NCBI GenBank assembly: GCA_945873855.1
Contig: CAMCEN010000007.1
Location: 36,205-100,204, forward strand
Source: an uncultured Campylobacter sp.
GTDB lineage: Bacteria; Campylobacterota; Campylobacteria; Campylobacterales; Campylobacteraceae
Length of the DNA: 64,000 bases
Direction: 5' to 3'
Made by a program: the position numbers and the translations under genes. Positions 37,111 through 45,391 of this stretch are shown piece after piece (the stretch's first letter is position 1; the number at the start of each line of letters is the position of its first letter). The notes beneath the pieces are model-generated. The model did no database searches and had not been told where the DNA came from. It saw only the letters and a program-made list of their open reading frames with translations.

Positions 37111-37254
37111 GAGAGTTTTGGCTTGGGCAGCCCAGCACCTTACGAGCGAGCTTTTGCACCGTTTCCTGCGGCTTTTGCCTTGAAAAACTGGCGCAAAACT
37201 CGCTCGAACGCCACCACTACGGTGCTCCACGGCTAGCCCTGCGCCAAAACTCCC
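37111..37254 (-). other. Candidate structured RNA element, copy 3 (long form)
   Basis: On the minus strand the outer stem GGGAGTTTTGGC (37254-37243) pairs with GCCAAAACTCTC (37122-37111), including a G-U pair. The internal loop is GCA (37242-37240) opposite AA (37124-37123). The next stem is GGGC, a bulged base, AGCC pairing with GGCT and GCCC, then AGCACC/GGTGCT. A long GC-rich arm follows, with CGAGCGAG (37143-37150) pairing CTCGCTCG (37199-37206). The loop and bulge match copies 1 and 2. It lies between the thioesterase stop and the flgL promoter. No coding frame is visible. Confidence 0.6.
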
Positions 37255-37301
37255 AAAAAATCGCCTCGCAATCTTAGAGCCTTTGGGTATAGTTGTTAAA
37301 T

Positions 37302-37327
37302 CTAGGGAATTCTAGAATTCCCTAGAA
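37302..37327. repeat. GGAATTCTAGAATTCC palindrome after the thioesterase gene
   Basis: CTAGGGAATTCTAGAATTCCCTAG is an extended perfect palindrome just past the stop at 37333 (minus strand), followed by TT. It is probably part of the terminator. Confidence 0.9.
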
Positions 37328-37332
37328 AAAAG

Positions 37333-37710
37333 CTAAGAAATTTTACTTAAAATCTCTTTAAATCTATTAGGAATTCTAGAAATTTTGCCATTTTCTATAT
37401 ACACTAGCTGAACCTCTGCGCTAAAAATCACCTTTTCATTAAGCAAAATTTCTTGTTCTAAAATAATAGCTAAATCACTATTTCTAGCACAAACTGAGCG
37501 CACCTCAATCTCATCGCCAAGCCTAGCTGAAGCACGAAATTTAGCATTTATGCTAGTTAGCACAAAGTAGCATTGCTCATTAAATGCGTCTTTGCCAAGA
37601 GTGCGAAAAATATACTCACTTCTAGCCCTCTCACAAAAGCGCAGGTAATTTGCGTGATAGACGATGCCCTGAGCGTCCGTATCATCGTAATAAACACGAA
37701 ATTTCATCAT
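37333..37710 (-). CDS. ybgC: YbgC-type acyl-CoA thioesterase
   Basis: The 125-residue hot-dog fold thioesterase has YYDDTDAQGIVYHANYLRFCERARSEYI at the N-terminus, with the catalytic Asp of the 4-hydroxybenzoyl-CoA thioesterase motif. It overlaps the upstream DUF4149 gene by four bases. Two adjacent ATG codons could start it. Confidence 0.92.
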   Translation of the reverse strand: MMKFRVYYDDTDAQGIVYHANYLRFCERARSEYIFRTLGKDAFNEQCYFVLTSINAKFRASARLGDEIEVRSVCARNSDLAIILEQEILLNEKVIFSAEVQLVYIENGKISRIPNRFKEILSKIS

Positions 37711-38201
37711 TTGCTCTCGGCTTTAAGCGGGGCAAAAACGCTGATTTTAGCTCGCAAGAAAAATAGCCCAAGGCGAGCAATCATCGCAATTTTCAAGGTT
37801 GTTTCGCTGGCCCCGTGAATGCGAGCAAAGTTCTCATCCAAAGCGCTCTCGCCAAGAGCCGCTACTGCTGTAATGTAGCTCGTAAAATAATAAAACAAGC
37901 ACGCCAAAACCGCAATAATAAGGCTTAGCATAAGAGTGCTAAGCTTTAACTGAAAACTAGCCCCGCTCCCCCGCCAGCTAAAAATCTCAAATAGCAAGGC
38001 AAAAAATCCGCAAAATAGCGCGATATAGTTGTATTTCATAAATACCTGCGCTAGCAAAGTGCCAGCTTGTAAGGCACTTAGCGTCCCTGGCGTGATGTAA
38101 AGATCTGATCTAAAAAGCACCGGCGCGCTAAGACCGATTGCAACCTCTACGCCCAAAGTAAGCGCAAGTATAAAAAGATAAATGCTTGAAAGTGCTTTCA
38201 T
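37707..38201 (-). CDS. DUF4149-type membrane protein
   Basis: The 164-residue protein has four membrane helices and the DUF4149 pattern: GVEVAIGLSAPVLFRS at the N-terminus and FARIHGASETTLKIAMIARLGLFF in the C-terminal half. The function is unknown. It is coupled to the thioesterase gene by a four-base overlap. Confidence 0.8.
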   Translation of the reverse strand: MKALSSIYLFILALTLGVEVAIGLSAPVLFRSDLYITPGTLSALQAGTLLAQVFMKYNYIALFCGFFALLFEIFSWRGSGASFQLKLSTLMLSLIIAVLACLFYYFTSYITAVAALGESALDENFARIHGASETTLKIAMIARLGLFFLRAKISVFAPLKAESK

Positions 38202-38236
38202 GTTTTTCCTTTTTTTTATATTTTTTATGCTTTAAA

Positions 38237-38337
38237 ATGCTTAGGAATTCTAGATTTTATTTTAAATTTTTTAACAAATCTAGAATTCCTAAAACTAAAA
38301 ATCTAGAATTCCCAAGCTAAATCTAGAATTCCTAATA
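38237..38337. repeat. GAATTCTAGA repeat cluster
   Basis: One GGAATTCTAGATTTTA and three TCTAGAATTCC half-sites, at spacings of 20-30 bases, fill the gap between the MBL gene stop and the start of the DUF4149 gene. Confidence 0.9.
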
Positions 38338-38949
38338 CTCTTGCCAAAGTCGCATATTTAGCATGTGAGCGATATTTGCTCTCTCATCATCTAGGCTTGT
38401 TGGCTCGCCGTGACCGCAGTAGAGCTTGATATTTTGCTTGATTTCTAAGACCCTGCGCAGACTTTCTTGCATGTCCTTTGCGTTTGAAAACTCAAAATCC
38501 CAGCGTCCAACCGAGCCTTTAAAGATAAAATCTCCGCAAAACCAAGTATTTTCTAAGCCCTCAAGCTCTATACAAGAACAGCCCGGCGTATGCCCAGCAA
38601 AGTGATGAAAAGTAGCCTTAAAGCCTGAAATATCCACGCTTTCATTTGGGCTAACCAAAAAATCAGCATCAAAACTATCTCGCAAAATTGCAAAAGGATC
38701 GCTAGCAGTAAAGACCTCATCTGCCTTTGGCAAATAAATAGGTACGCCAAGCTCGCGGCGCAAAATATCAGCGTCATAAACATGGTCAAAATGCCCATGC
38801 GTAAGCAGCACGGCTACTGCGCCTACTGCGTTTTGTTTTACCCACTGAAAGGCACCCATGCCTGGATCAATTATCAGGCTTTTTTCATTATTCTTTACTA
38901 TATAGCAGTTTGTGGCATATTCGCCAAAGGCCCTAGTTAAAATTTCCAT
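38332..38949 (-). CDS. MBL-fold hydrolase, glyoxalase II-like
   Basis: The 205-residue metallo-beta-lactamase fold protein has the zinc motif LLTHGHFDHVYD (about 49-60), HHFAGHTPGCSCIEL, WFCGDFIFKGSVGRWDF and a final YCGHGEPT. This is the YcbL/GloB-like group. The substrate is not known. It is divergent from nadE, the same pairing I recall from C. jejuni. Confidence 0.9.
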   Translation of the reverse strand: MEILTRAFGEYATNCYIVKNNEKSLIIDPGMGAFQWVKQNAVGAVAVLLTHGHFDHVYDADILRRELGVPIYLPKADEVFTASDPFAILRDSFDADFLVSPNESVDISGFKATFHHFAGHTPGCSCIELEGLENTWFCGDFIFKGSVGRWDFEFSNAKDMQESLRRVLEIKQNIKLYCGHGEPTSLDDERANIAHMLNMRLWQEY

Positions 38950-39004
38950 ATTTTTCCTTTAAAATAAAGCTAATCTTAACATTTTTTAAGCTAAAATTCA
39001 AGCT

Positions 39005-39796
39005 ATGAACTACGAAAAAATTGAAAAAAATATTCTAGAATTCCTTAGAGATTATTTAGTTACAAGTGGCGCAAAGGGTTTTGTGCTAGGGCTTAGCGGT
39101 GGGCTAGACTCAGCTGTGGTTGCCACGCTGTGTGCCAAAATCGCTCCCACACACGCCCTACTCATGCCAACACGCCTTTCAAATAAGGCAAACTTAAAAG
39201 ATGCCCTGCGCCTAGCAAAAACCCTTGGCTTAAATCATAAAATCATTGATATTTCAAATATTTTAGAGAGTTTTTGCGCAGCAAATGAACTAAGCAAGCA
39301 GCAAAAACTGCGCTATGGCAATCTTTGCGCTAGAGTAAGGATGTGCTTACTTTATGATTACAGCAGTGAGCATGCTTTGCTTGTAGTTGGCACCAGCAAT
39401 AAAAGCGAACGCCTGCTAGGCTATGGCACGATTTTTGGCGATATGGCGTGTGCCTTAAATCCCATCGGCGAGCTATTTAAGAGTGAAATATTTGAGTTTG
39501 CGGACTTTTTGGGTGTGGATAAAGCGATAATAAACAAAGCCCCAAGCGCAGATCTATGGGAAAATCAAAGCGATGAGAGCGAGCTAGGATATAGTTATAA
39601 AGAGCTTGATGGCGCGCTTGATTTTATCTTAAAAGGCTTAGGGAATTCTAGAATTTCTAAGGCTGAAATTCTAAGTGGTAGAATTCCTAGCAGTGAAATT
39701 CCTAGCGCAGGAATTCTAGAATTCTGTAAAAAACGCATGAAAAACAATGCCTTTAAGCTAAACACGCCAGCTATCGCTAAAGTGCTAAGAGAGTAA
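39005..39796 (+). CDS. nadE: NAD+ synthetase, ammonia-dependent, with repeat-expanded loop
   Basis: NadE amidates nicotinic acid adenine dinucleotide. The ATP motif SGGLDS is at 31-36, and LLGYGTIFGDMACALNPIGELFKS and the loop APSADLWENQSDE are typical. Residues 211-240 (39635-39724) are coded by four or five copies of GGAATTCTAGA-like sequence and replace a shorter loop in C. jejuni NadE as I recall it. The conserved C-terminal RMKNNAFK resumes after it. Residues 10-13 also read ILEF from a repeat. It starts a long plus-strand operon. Confidence 0.95.
   Translation: MNYEKIEKNILEFLRDYLVTSGAKGFVLGLSGGLDSAVVATLCAKIAPTHALLMPTRLSNKANLKDALRLAKTLGLNHKIIDISNILESFCAANELSKQQKLRYGNLCARVRMCLLYDYSSEHALLVVGTSNKSERLLGYGTIFGDMACALNPIGELFKSEIFEFADFLGVDKAIINKAPSADLWENQSDESELGYSYKELDGALDFILKGLGNSRISKAEILSGRIPSSEIPSAGILEFCKKRMKNNAFKLNTPAIAKVLRE
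39635..39724 (+). repeat. Repeat-derived insertion in nadE
   Basis: Five GAATT-containing copies (GGGAATTCTAGAATTTC, GAAATTCTAAG, TAGAATTCCTAG, GAAATTCCTAG, GGAATTCTAGAATTC) occur in frame within 90 bases. They code the Ser/Ile-rich loop at residues 211-240. Confidence 0.85.
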
Positions 39797-39797
39797 A

Positions 39798-40937
39798 ATG
39801 GAAAATATAGAAAATACTAGCCTTGAAATACCTTTTTTCAAGCCCTTTTTTGATGAAAGTGAGAGTGAGCTTATCAGGGGGGCATTAAATGGCGAGAAAA
39901 GCACGGCTATTTTTGAGGCTAAAGTAGCTAGCTACTACAGCGCAAAGCACGCAATAGCCACAAATAACGGCACTGCTGCCAAGCATCTGGCCTTGTGTGC
40001 TATGGATATAAAAAGAGGCGATAAGATAATTTGTCCTGTAAATAGCTTTGTTAGCCTGCCTGAGGTTATTCGCTACTTTGATGCTGAGCCGATTTTTGCT
40101 GATATTGATAAGGATGATTTTTGCCTTGATCCAGCGGCCTTAGAGAGCGTTATAAAGGCAAATCAAAGCAAAAAGCTAAAAGCTGTTTTTCTAACTCACC
40201 TTGGCGGACAAAGCGCAAAAATAGATATCATCAAACAAATTTGCCAAAATTATGAGCTAAAAATCATACACGATAGCGCCTTTGGAGTGCGGTATAATGG
40301 TGCTTTGGTTGGTGGTGGCGATGAGTTTATGGGCTGTTTTGGCTTTCAGCACAGTGGGCTTAATCAAATAGCAAGCTCAGGAATAATTCTAACAAATGAT
40401 GATAAAATCGCAGCCAGGGCTAGACTCTTTCGCTCTCATGCTATGGAGCAAAAAAGACTTGATGATGGGAGCCTTGCTTATATCTATGATGTCAAGTACA
40501 TAGGGCAAAGATACGACCTAGACGCACTTAGTGCTGCTTTTTGTCTAGCGCAGTTTGGCAAAAACGAAAGCAATATCAAAGCCCACCAGCACATAGCGCG
40601 TCTTTATGATGAGAAGCTAGCAAATGTCGCTCACATCAGCACCCCAGTAAAAAAAAGAGATCATATCTACACCCAGTATATCATCAAGGTTGATAAAAAT
40701 AGAGATGGTTTTGCCAAAGAACTGCTAGCACAGGGCATAGGCGTGGGCTTACACTATGTGCCACTTCATTTACTAAGCTATTATAGAAAAAAATATAACT
40801 ACCGCATAACTGACTTTCCAGCTGCGCTAGGGGCGTATTCTCAGGTGCTTTCACTGCCTATTTATCCAGCCTTAAGTGAAGCTGAAATCGAACATATCTG
40901 TAAGGTTATCACAAGGATAGCAAGTGCTAGAGTATAG
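39798..40937 (+). CDS. DegT/DnrJ-family protein lacking the PLP lysine
   Basis: The 379-residue fold-type I protein matches sugar aminotransferases: PFFKPFFDESE at the N-terminus, NNGTAAKHLAL (PLP phosphate loop), and IIHDSAF with the pyridine-binding Asp159. The usual FSFHxxKxITTxEGG reads FGFQHSGLNQIASSG (181-195), so the Schiff-base Lys is Gly187. The Glu-Gly-Gly is also lost. It is therefore probably not a normal aminotransferase. It lies one base after nadE and overlaps lpxK by 14, so the frame is maintained and expressed. Confidence 0.85.
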   Translation: MENIENTSLEIPFFKPFFDESESELIRGALNGEKSTAIFEAKVASYYSAKHAIATNNGTAAKHLALCAMDIKRGDKIICPVNSFVSLPEVIRYFDAEPIFADIDKDDFCLDPAALESVIKANQSKKLKAVFLTHLGGQSAKIDIIKQICQNYELKIIHDSAFGVRYNGALVGGGDEFMGCFGFQHSGLNQIASSGIILTNDDKIAARARLFRSHAMEQKRLDDGSLAYIYDVKYIGQRYDLDALSAAFCLAQFGKNESNIKAHQHIARLYDEKLANVAHISTPVKKRDHIYTQYIIKVDKNRDGFAKELLAQGIGVGLHYVPLHLLSYYRKKYNYRITDFPAALGAYSQVLSLPIYPALSEAEIEHICKVITRIASARV

Positions 40938-41862
40938 GGGCTTTGAGAGCTTTTGTTCGGCTTATTTTTATAGCCCTAGTTGGTGGCAAAAAATGCTTAG
41001 TTTTTTGCTCTTGCCTTTTTCGCTGATTTATTGCTTTATTTCAAGGCTGAAATTTGGCTTTTCTAATAGCCAAAAAGACTTAGGAATTCTAGTTTTTAGC
41101 GTGGGGAATTTAGTAGTTGGCGGCTCTGGCAAAAGCCCACTGTGTAAGGCGATTTATAGCTTTTTTAATGAGATGAGCGAGTATAAAAATGCTGTTTTCA
41201 TCGCGCTTCGTGGATATAGGCGAAAAAGCAAAGGCTGCGTAGTGGTATCGCAAAACGGCGAAATTCTAGTGCCTTGTGAGGCAAGCGGCGATGAGGCTAT
41301 GGATTATGCAATAAATGGCGCAAATGTGATAGTTAGCGAGGATAGAGAAGCTGGAATTTTAAAAGCCAAGGAACTAGGCGCAAAAATCGTGATTTTAGAT
41401 GATGGATTTAGGCATTTTGGTATTAAAAAATTTGATATTTTATTAAAACCTTTTAGCAAACCAGCTTGCGATTTTTGCCTGCCAAGTGGGGCGTATAGGC
41501 TGCCAAAGAGCTTTTATGCTTTGGCTGATTTTATCCCTGATGATAGCGATATAGTAAGGAATTCTAGAATTCTCTACCCCACAGAGCGTATGGTGCTAGT
41601 CTCAGGCATAGCAAATCCAAGCCGTCTAAATAAGCATTATGCTAACTGCGTGGCGCATTATCATTTTAGCGACCATTATGATTTTAGCGCGGCTGAGCTA
41701 AAAGAAATTCTAAAAAAACACGCTGCTACAAGCCTACTAGTTACCAGCAAGGACTACGCAAAGATAAAAGATTTTGGAATTCCTGTTTCAGTTATAAATC
41801 TAGAGTTAAATTTAAGTGAGAATTTTAAAAATATCTTGCTAAAATACACTAAAAGTTTTTAA
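40924..41862 (+). CDS. lpxK: Tetraacyldisaccharide 4'-kinase
   Basis: LpxK phosphorylates the lipid A precursor. The 312-residue protein has an N-terminal membrane helix, Walker A VGNLVVGGSGKSP (about 60-72), ALRGYRRKSKG, and the DDGFRHFGI motif (about 159-167). The start is GTG at 40924, overlapping the DegT-like gene. Near residue 210 a repeat is read as RNSRILYP. Confidence 0.93.
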   Translation: MLEYRGFESFCSAYFYSPSWWQKMLSFLLLPFSLIYCFISRLKFGFSNSQKDLGILVFSVGNLVVGGSGKSPLCKAIYSFFNEMSEYKNAVFIALRGYRRKSKGCVVVSQNGEILVPCEASGDEAMDYAINGANVIVSEDREAGILKAKELGAKIVILDDGFRHFGIKKFDILLKPFSKPACDFCLPSGAYRLPKSFYALADFIPDDSDIVRNSRILYPTERMVLVSGIANPSRLNKHYANCVAHYHFSDHYDFSAAELKEILKKHAATSLLVTSKDYAKIKDFGIPVSVINLELNLSENFKNILLKYTKSF

Positions 41863-41871
41863 GGATAAAAA

Positions 41872-42714
41872 ATGAAATCTCATATAAAAACCGCTGAAAT
41901 CATACTCTCAGCCTTGCCTTATATACAAAAGTTTCGTGGGCAAGTTTTTGTGATAAAATACGGTGGTGCAGCACAAACTGATGAGGGACTAAAAAGCGAT
42001 TTTGCCCGTGATATCGTGCTTTTGCAGCTTGTGGGTATAAAGGTAGTAATCGTCCATGGTGGCGGCAAAAAGATAAACTCACTACTAGATAAACTTAACA
42101 TAGAAAGCCACTTTGAAGATGGGCTAAGAGTAACTAACAAAGACACTATGGAAGTAGTAGAAATGGCACTAAGCGGACTAATAAATAAAGAAATCACAAG
42201 CCTGCTCGTAGCTCATGGCGCAAGGGCTGTGGGCATAAGCGGCAAGGATGATGGACTGCTTAGAGCATCTGCTTTTAACCTTGAAAAATACGGCTTTGTA
42301 GGCAAGATTGATGAGGTTAATGAAGCTGTGATAAATGCACTTCTTAAAGAAGACATTATCCCAGTAATCGCTCCAATCGCACTTGGCGCAAACGCTACTA
42401 GCTACAATATAAACGCAGACCTTGCAGCTAGCGCAATAGCTGCTAAGCTAAGGGCTAGCAAGGCTATATTTCTAAGCGATATAAAAGGTGTTTTGGATAA
42501 AAACGGTGAGCTAATAAGTAAGCTTGATGAGGCTAAAATAGCAGAGCTTAAAAACAATGGTACCATAAGCGGTGGTATGATACCAAAGCTAGAAGCTAGC
42601 TTAGAGTGCATAAAAGCAGGCGCAAAAGCTGTGCATATCATAGATGGCAGGCTCGCTCACTCGCTACTTTTAGAGATTTTTACTGATGAGGGCATAGGTA
42701 GCGTGATACGTTAA
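41872..42714 (+). CDS. argB: Acetylglutamate kinase
   Basis: ArgB phosphorylates N-acetylglutamate in arginine synthesis. The 280-residue protein has VIKYGGAAQTDEG, the VHGGGKKIN loop, the ATP region LSDIKGVLD, and a C-terminal GTISGGMIPKLEASLECIKAGAKAVHIIDGR, all typical. It lies 9 bases after lpxK and before a toxin-antitoxin pair. Confidence 0.95.
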   Translation: MKSHIKTAEIILSALPYIQKFRGQVFVIKYGGAAQTDEGLKSDFARDIVLLQLVGIKVVIVHGGGKKINSLLDKLNIESHFEDGLRVTNKDTMEVVEMALSGLINKEITSLLVAHGARAVGISGKDDGLLRASAFNLEKYGFVGKIDEVNEAVINALLKEDIIPVIAPIALGANATSYNINADLAASAIAAKLRASKAIFLSDIKGVLDKNGELISKLDEAKIAELKNNGTISGGMIPKLEASLECIKAGAKAVHIIDGRLAHSLLLEIFTDEGIGSVIR

Positions 42715-42724
42715 AGGAGAAAGC

Positions 42725-42952
42725 ATGAATAGCTATACACTACAAATAAATGGCGCAGACGAGCTATTAGTAAATATCATAAAAGGCATTGTCGCAAACT
42801 TCAAAGCTGAAATAAAAATCAAGTCTGAAACTAGCGAAAATGGCTATACAAAAGAGTTTGAAGATGAGATAAAAACCTCTATAAATGAGATAAAAAGAGG
42901 CGAGTTTTCAAGCTATAAAAGCATTGATGAGCTAAAAAAAGATATTTTATGA
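42725..42952 (+). CDS. Antitoxin of a YafQ/RelE-type module
   Basis: The 75-residue acidic protein has a short N-terminal beta part and a C-terminal helix (FEDEIKTSINEIKRGEFSSYKSIDELKKDIL) typical of antitoxin tails that wrap the toxin. AAAGGAGAA lies before the ATG. It overlaps the toxin start by four bases (ATGA). The call relies mainly on the partner. Confidence 0.75.
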   Translation: MNSYTLQINGADELLVNIIKGIVANFKAEIKIKSETSENGYTKEFEDEIKTSINEIKRGEFSSYKSIDELKKDIL

Positions 42953-43224
42953 AATATGAAATAAAATTATCTAAAACTTGTAAGAAAAACTTAAAAAAGT
43001 TAAGCACTGAGCAAAAATTACATTTTTTGAGTGTGATTGAGAAATTAGCTAACAATGAAAAGTTAGAAATAAAATACCAAGATTACGCTTTAAAGGGCGA
43101 TTTAGTAGGATATAGAGATTGTCATTTAGAGCCTGATTTGATCTTGGTGTATAAAAAAATTAATGATGAGCTGATTATTTATTGTCTAAACATAGGCTCT
43201 CATGCAAAAATAAAACTTAAATAA
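42949..43224 (+). CDS. YafQ/RelE-family mRNA interferase toxin
   Basis: The 91-residue basic protein has the RelE-superfamily pattern of YafQ: YEIKLSKTCKKNLKKL, then DYALKGDLVGYRDCHLEPDLILVYKKINDELIIYCLNIGSHAKI. RDCHLEPDLILVY matches the YafQ motif. These toxins cleave mRNA at the ribosome. The pair sits inside the argB-thrC operon with little spacing. Confidence 0.88.
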   Translation: MKYEIKLSKTCKKNLKKLSTEQKLHFLSVIEKLANNEKLEIKYQDYALKGDLVGYRDCHLEPDLILVYKKINDELIIYCLNIGSHAKIKLK

Positions 43225-43235
43225 AAGGATAAAAA

Positions 43236-44654
43236 ATGCTAGTAAATACAAGATTACAAAACGGAGAAAGCCATGAGAGCGTAAGCTTTGAAGAGGCTAT
43301 TCTCTCGCCGATGAGTGCTCATGGTGGGCTGTGGGCACCTGCGCATTTTGCCAAGCTTGATTTTGGCTCGCTTAGCAAAGACTACAAAGAACTAAGCCTA
43401 CAAATCATTAGAGCCTTCGGGATAAATGAAAGCCTTTTTAAATCAGCCTTAGCTCGCTATGATAGCTTTGATAATGGAGAGGCTGTGGAGCTAAAAGAAA
43501 TAAATGGACTTTTTATTAATGAGCTTTGGCATGGGCCAACTCGTGCTTTTAAGGATATGGCACTGCAGCCTTTTGGTGCTATTATGGACGAACTTGCTAG
43601 CAAAAAGGGCGAGAAATATCTCATCATCGTAGCCACTAGCGGCGATACTGGGCCAGCTACTTTGCAAACCTTTAAAGGTAGCAAAAATGTCCGTGTAATC
43701 TGCCTATATCCAGATGGTGGCACAAGCCAGGTTCAGCGTCTTCAAATGCTTTCTTATAATAGCGAGCCAAACCTAAAAGTTTTAGGCATAAAAGGCAGCT
43801 TTGATGATGCGCAGCGCAGTCTAAAAAACCTGCTTAGCAATGATGATTTTAAAGCCTTTTTAGCTAGCAAAGACCTTCATCTAAGTGCTGCAAACTCGGT
43901 TAATTTTGGTCGCATTTTATTTCAAATTATTTATCACATTTACGCTTTAATTAAAAGTGGCGCAAGTAAAGAAAATCCAAAAAATATCATCGTTCCAAGC
44001 GGAAACTTTGGCGATGCTCTGGGTGCGTATTACGCCCGCAAAATGGGTGCGCCGATAGAAAAAATCGGCATCGCATCAAATGCTAATAATGTGCTAACTA
44101 AACTAATAAATGAGGGCATTTATGACGCAAAAGATAAAGAGCTGATCCCCACTATTTCGCCTGCTATGGATATTTTGCTAAGCTCAAATATAGAAAGACT
44201 GCTTTTTGATCTTTTTGGCGCATACCGCACAAAAGAGCTAATGGATGAGCTAGCTAGCTCTAAACGCTACGAGCTAAGCGCAGGCGAGCTATCAAAAATA
44301 CAGCAAATTTTTTATGCTGATTGGTGCAGCGATGATGAGTGTAAGGCTATCATCAAAAAATACGCTAGCATGGGCGAGCTAATAGACCCACACACAGCAA
44401 CAGCTCTAAAAATGGCTAAAAACGGCGATATAATCGCCTCAACAGCGCAGTGGGTGAAATTTGCCCCAAGTATGAAAATCGCAATTGACGGAGTGCCTTG
44501 CGATGATGAAAAAGAAACGCTAACTAGCCTTGCTGCTAAGTTTAATGTCTGCTTGCCAAGTGCAATTTTGGCGTTATTTGATGGGACTTTGCCACCTGCA
44601 CAAATCTGCGAAAAAACGGAAATCGAGAACGTTATCAAGGACTGGCTAAAATGA
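43236..44654 (+). CDS. thrC: Threonine synthase
   Basis: ThrC converts O-phosphohomoserine to threonine with PLP. The 472-residue protein shows GPTRAFKDMALQPFG with the PLP lysine, ATSGDTGPATL, IVPSGNFGDALGAYYARKMG and a PHTAT segment near the end. It is translationally coupled to kdsB by a four-base overlap. Confidence 0.95.
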   Translation: MLVNTRLQNGESHESVSFEEAILSPMSAHGGLWAPAHFAKLDFGSLSKDYKELSLQIIRAFGINESLFKSALARYDSFDNGEAVELKEINGLFINELWHGPTRAFKDMALQPFGAIMDELASKKGEKYLIIVATSGDTGPATLQTFKGSKNVRVICLYPDGGTSQVQRLQMLSYNSEPNLKVLGIKGSFDDAQRSLKNLLSNDDFKAFLASKDLHLSAANSVNFGRILFQIIYHIYALIKSGASKENPKNIIVPSGNFGDALGAYYARKMGAPIEKIGIASNANNVLTKLINEGIYDAKDKELIPTISPAMDILLSSNIERLLFDLFGAYRTKELMDELASSKRYELSAGELSKIQQIFYADWCSDDECKAIIKKYASMGELIDPHTATALKMAKNGDIIASTAQWVKFAPSMKIAIDGVPCDDEKETLTSLAAKFNVCLPSAILALFDGTLPPAQICEKTEIENVIKDWLK

Positions 44655-45391
44655 TAATCATCCCAGCACGCCTTGCTAGCACAAGGTTTAAAGAAAAAAT
44701 TCTTTGCGACATCAACGGCTGGCCGATGTTTGTCGCAACTGCTAAAAATGCGCTAAAAGCTAGCGATGATGTGGTAGTAGCCTGCGATGATGAGAGCGTA
44801 GAGAAAATCGCAAAAAAGCACGGCATAAAAGCGGTGATGACAAGCAAAGAACACGAAAGCGGAAGCGATAGAATAAATGAAGCCTGCACTAGCCTAGGGC
44901 TAAGAGATGATGAAATAGTAATAAATATCCAAGCTGATGAGCCCTTTTTTGAGCTTGAAAATTTGACTAAGTTTATGGGCTTTGCTAAAAATGCTATAAA
45001 AAATGGAGCTTTTATGGCAAGTTGTTTTAAGGGCATTGATTTTAAAAGCGCAAGTGATCCAAATATCGTAAAAGTCGTGCTTGATAGCAACTTGAATGCA
45101 CTGTATTTTTCTCGCTCCATTATCCCTTACGCAAGAGATGAGCGTGAGCTGACTAGCCGTGAGTATTTCGGGCATATCGGCATTTATGCTTATAGCGTGG
45201 CTACTTTAAGGGCGTTTTGCACCTTTAATGATAGGGGGCTTGAAAATACTGAAAAGTTAGAGCAACTTCGCGCTCTTAGCGCAGGGCAAAAAATCGCTAT
45301 GCTAAAAATAAGCACAAAAAGCATGGGAATTGATACCAAAGAAGACTACGAAAAAGCCGCTAAAATCTATGGCTTTGAAGCAAAAATCTAG
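44651..45391 (+). CDS. kdsB: CMP-KDO synthetase
   Basis: KdsB activates KDO for lipopolysaccharide core synthesis. The 246-residue protein has IIPARLASTRFKEK, VVVACDDE, MTSKEHESGSDRI, NIQADEPFF and GHIGIYAY, all family motifs. With lpxK it gives this operon a lipid A/KDO theme. The gene is followed by a REP element. Confidence 0.96.
   Translation: MIIIPARLASTRFKEKILCDINGWPMFVATAKNALKASDDVVVACDDESVEKIAKKHGIKAVMTSKEHESGSDRINEACTSLGLRDDEIVINIQADEPFFELENLTKFMGFAKNAIKNGAFMASCFKGIDFKSASDPNIVKVVLDSNLNALYFSRSIIPYARDERELTSREYFGHIGIYAYSVATLRAFCTFNDRGLENTEKLEQLRALSAGQKIAMLKISTKSMGIDTKEDYEKAAKIYGFEAKI

Noticed and set aside
44900..45175. 91-codon minus-strand frame in kdsB
   Set aside because: It overlaps a well-supported kdsB with full family motifs and has no features of its own.
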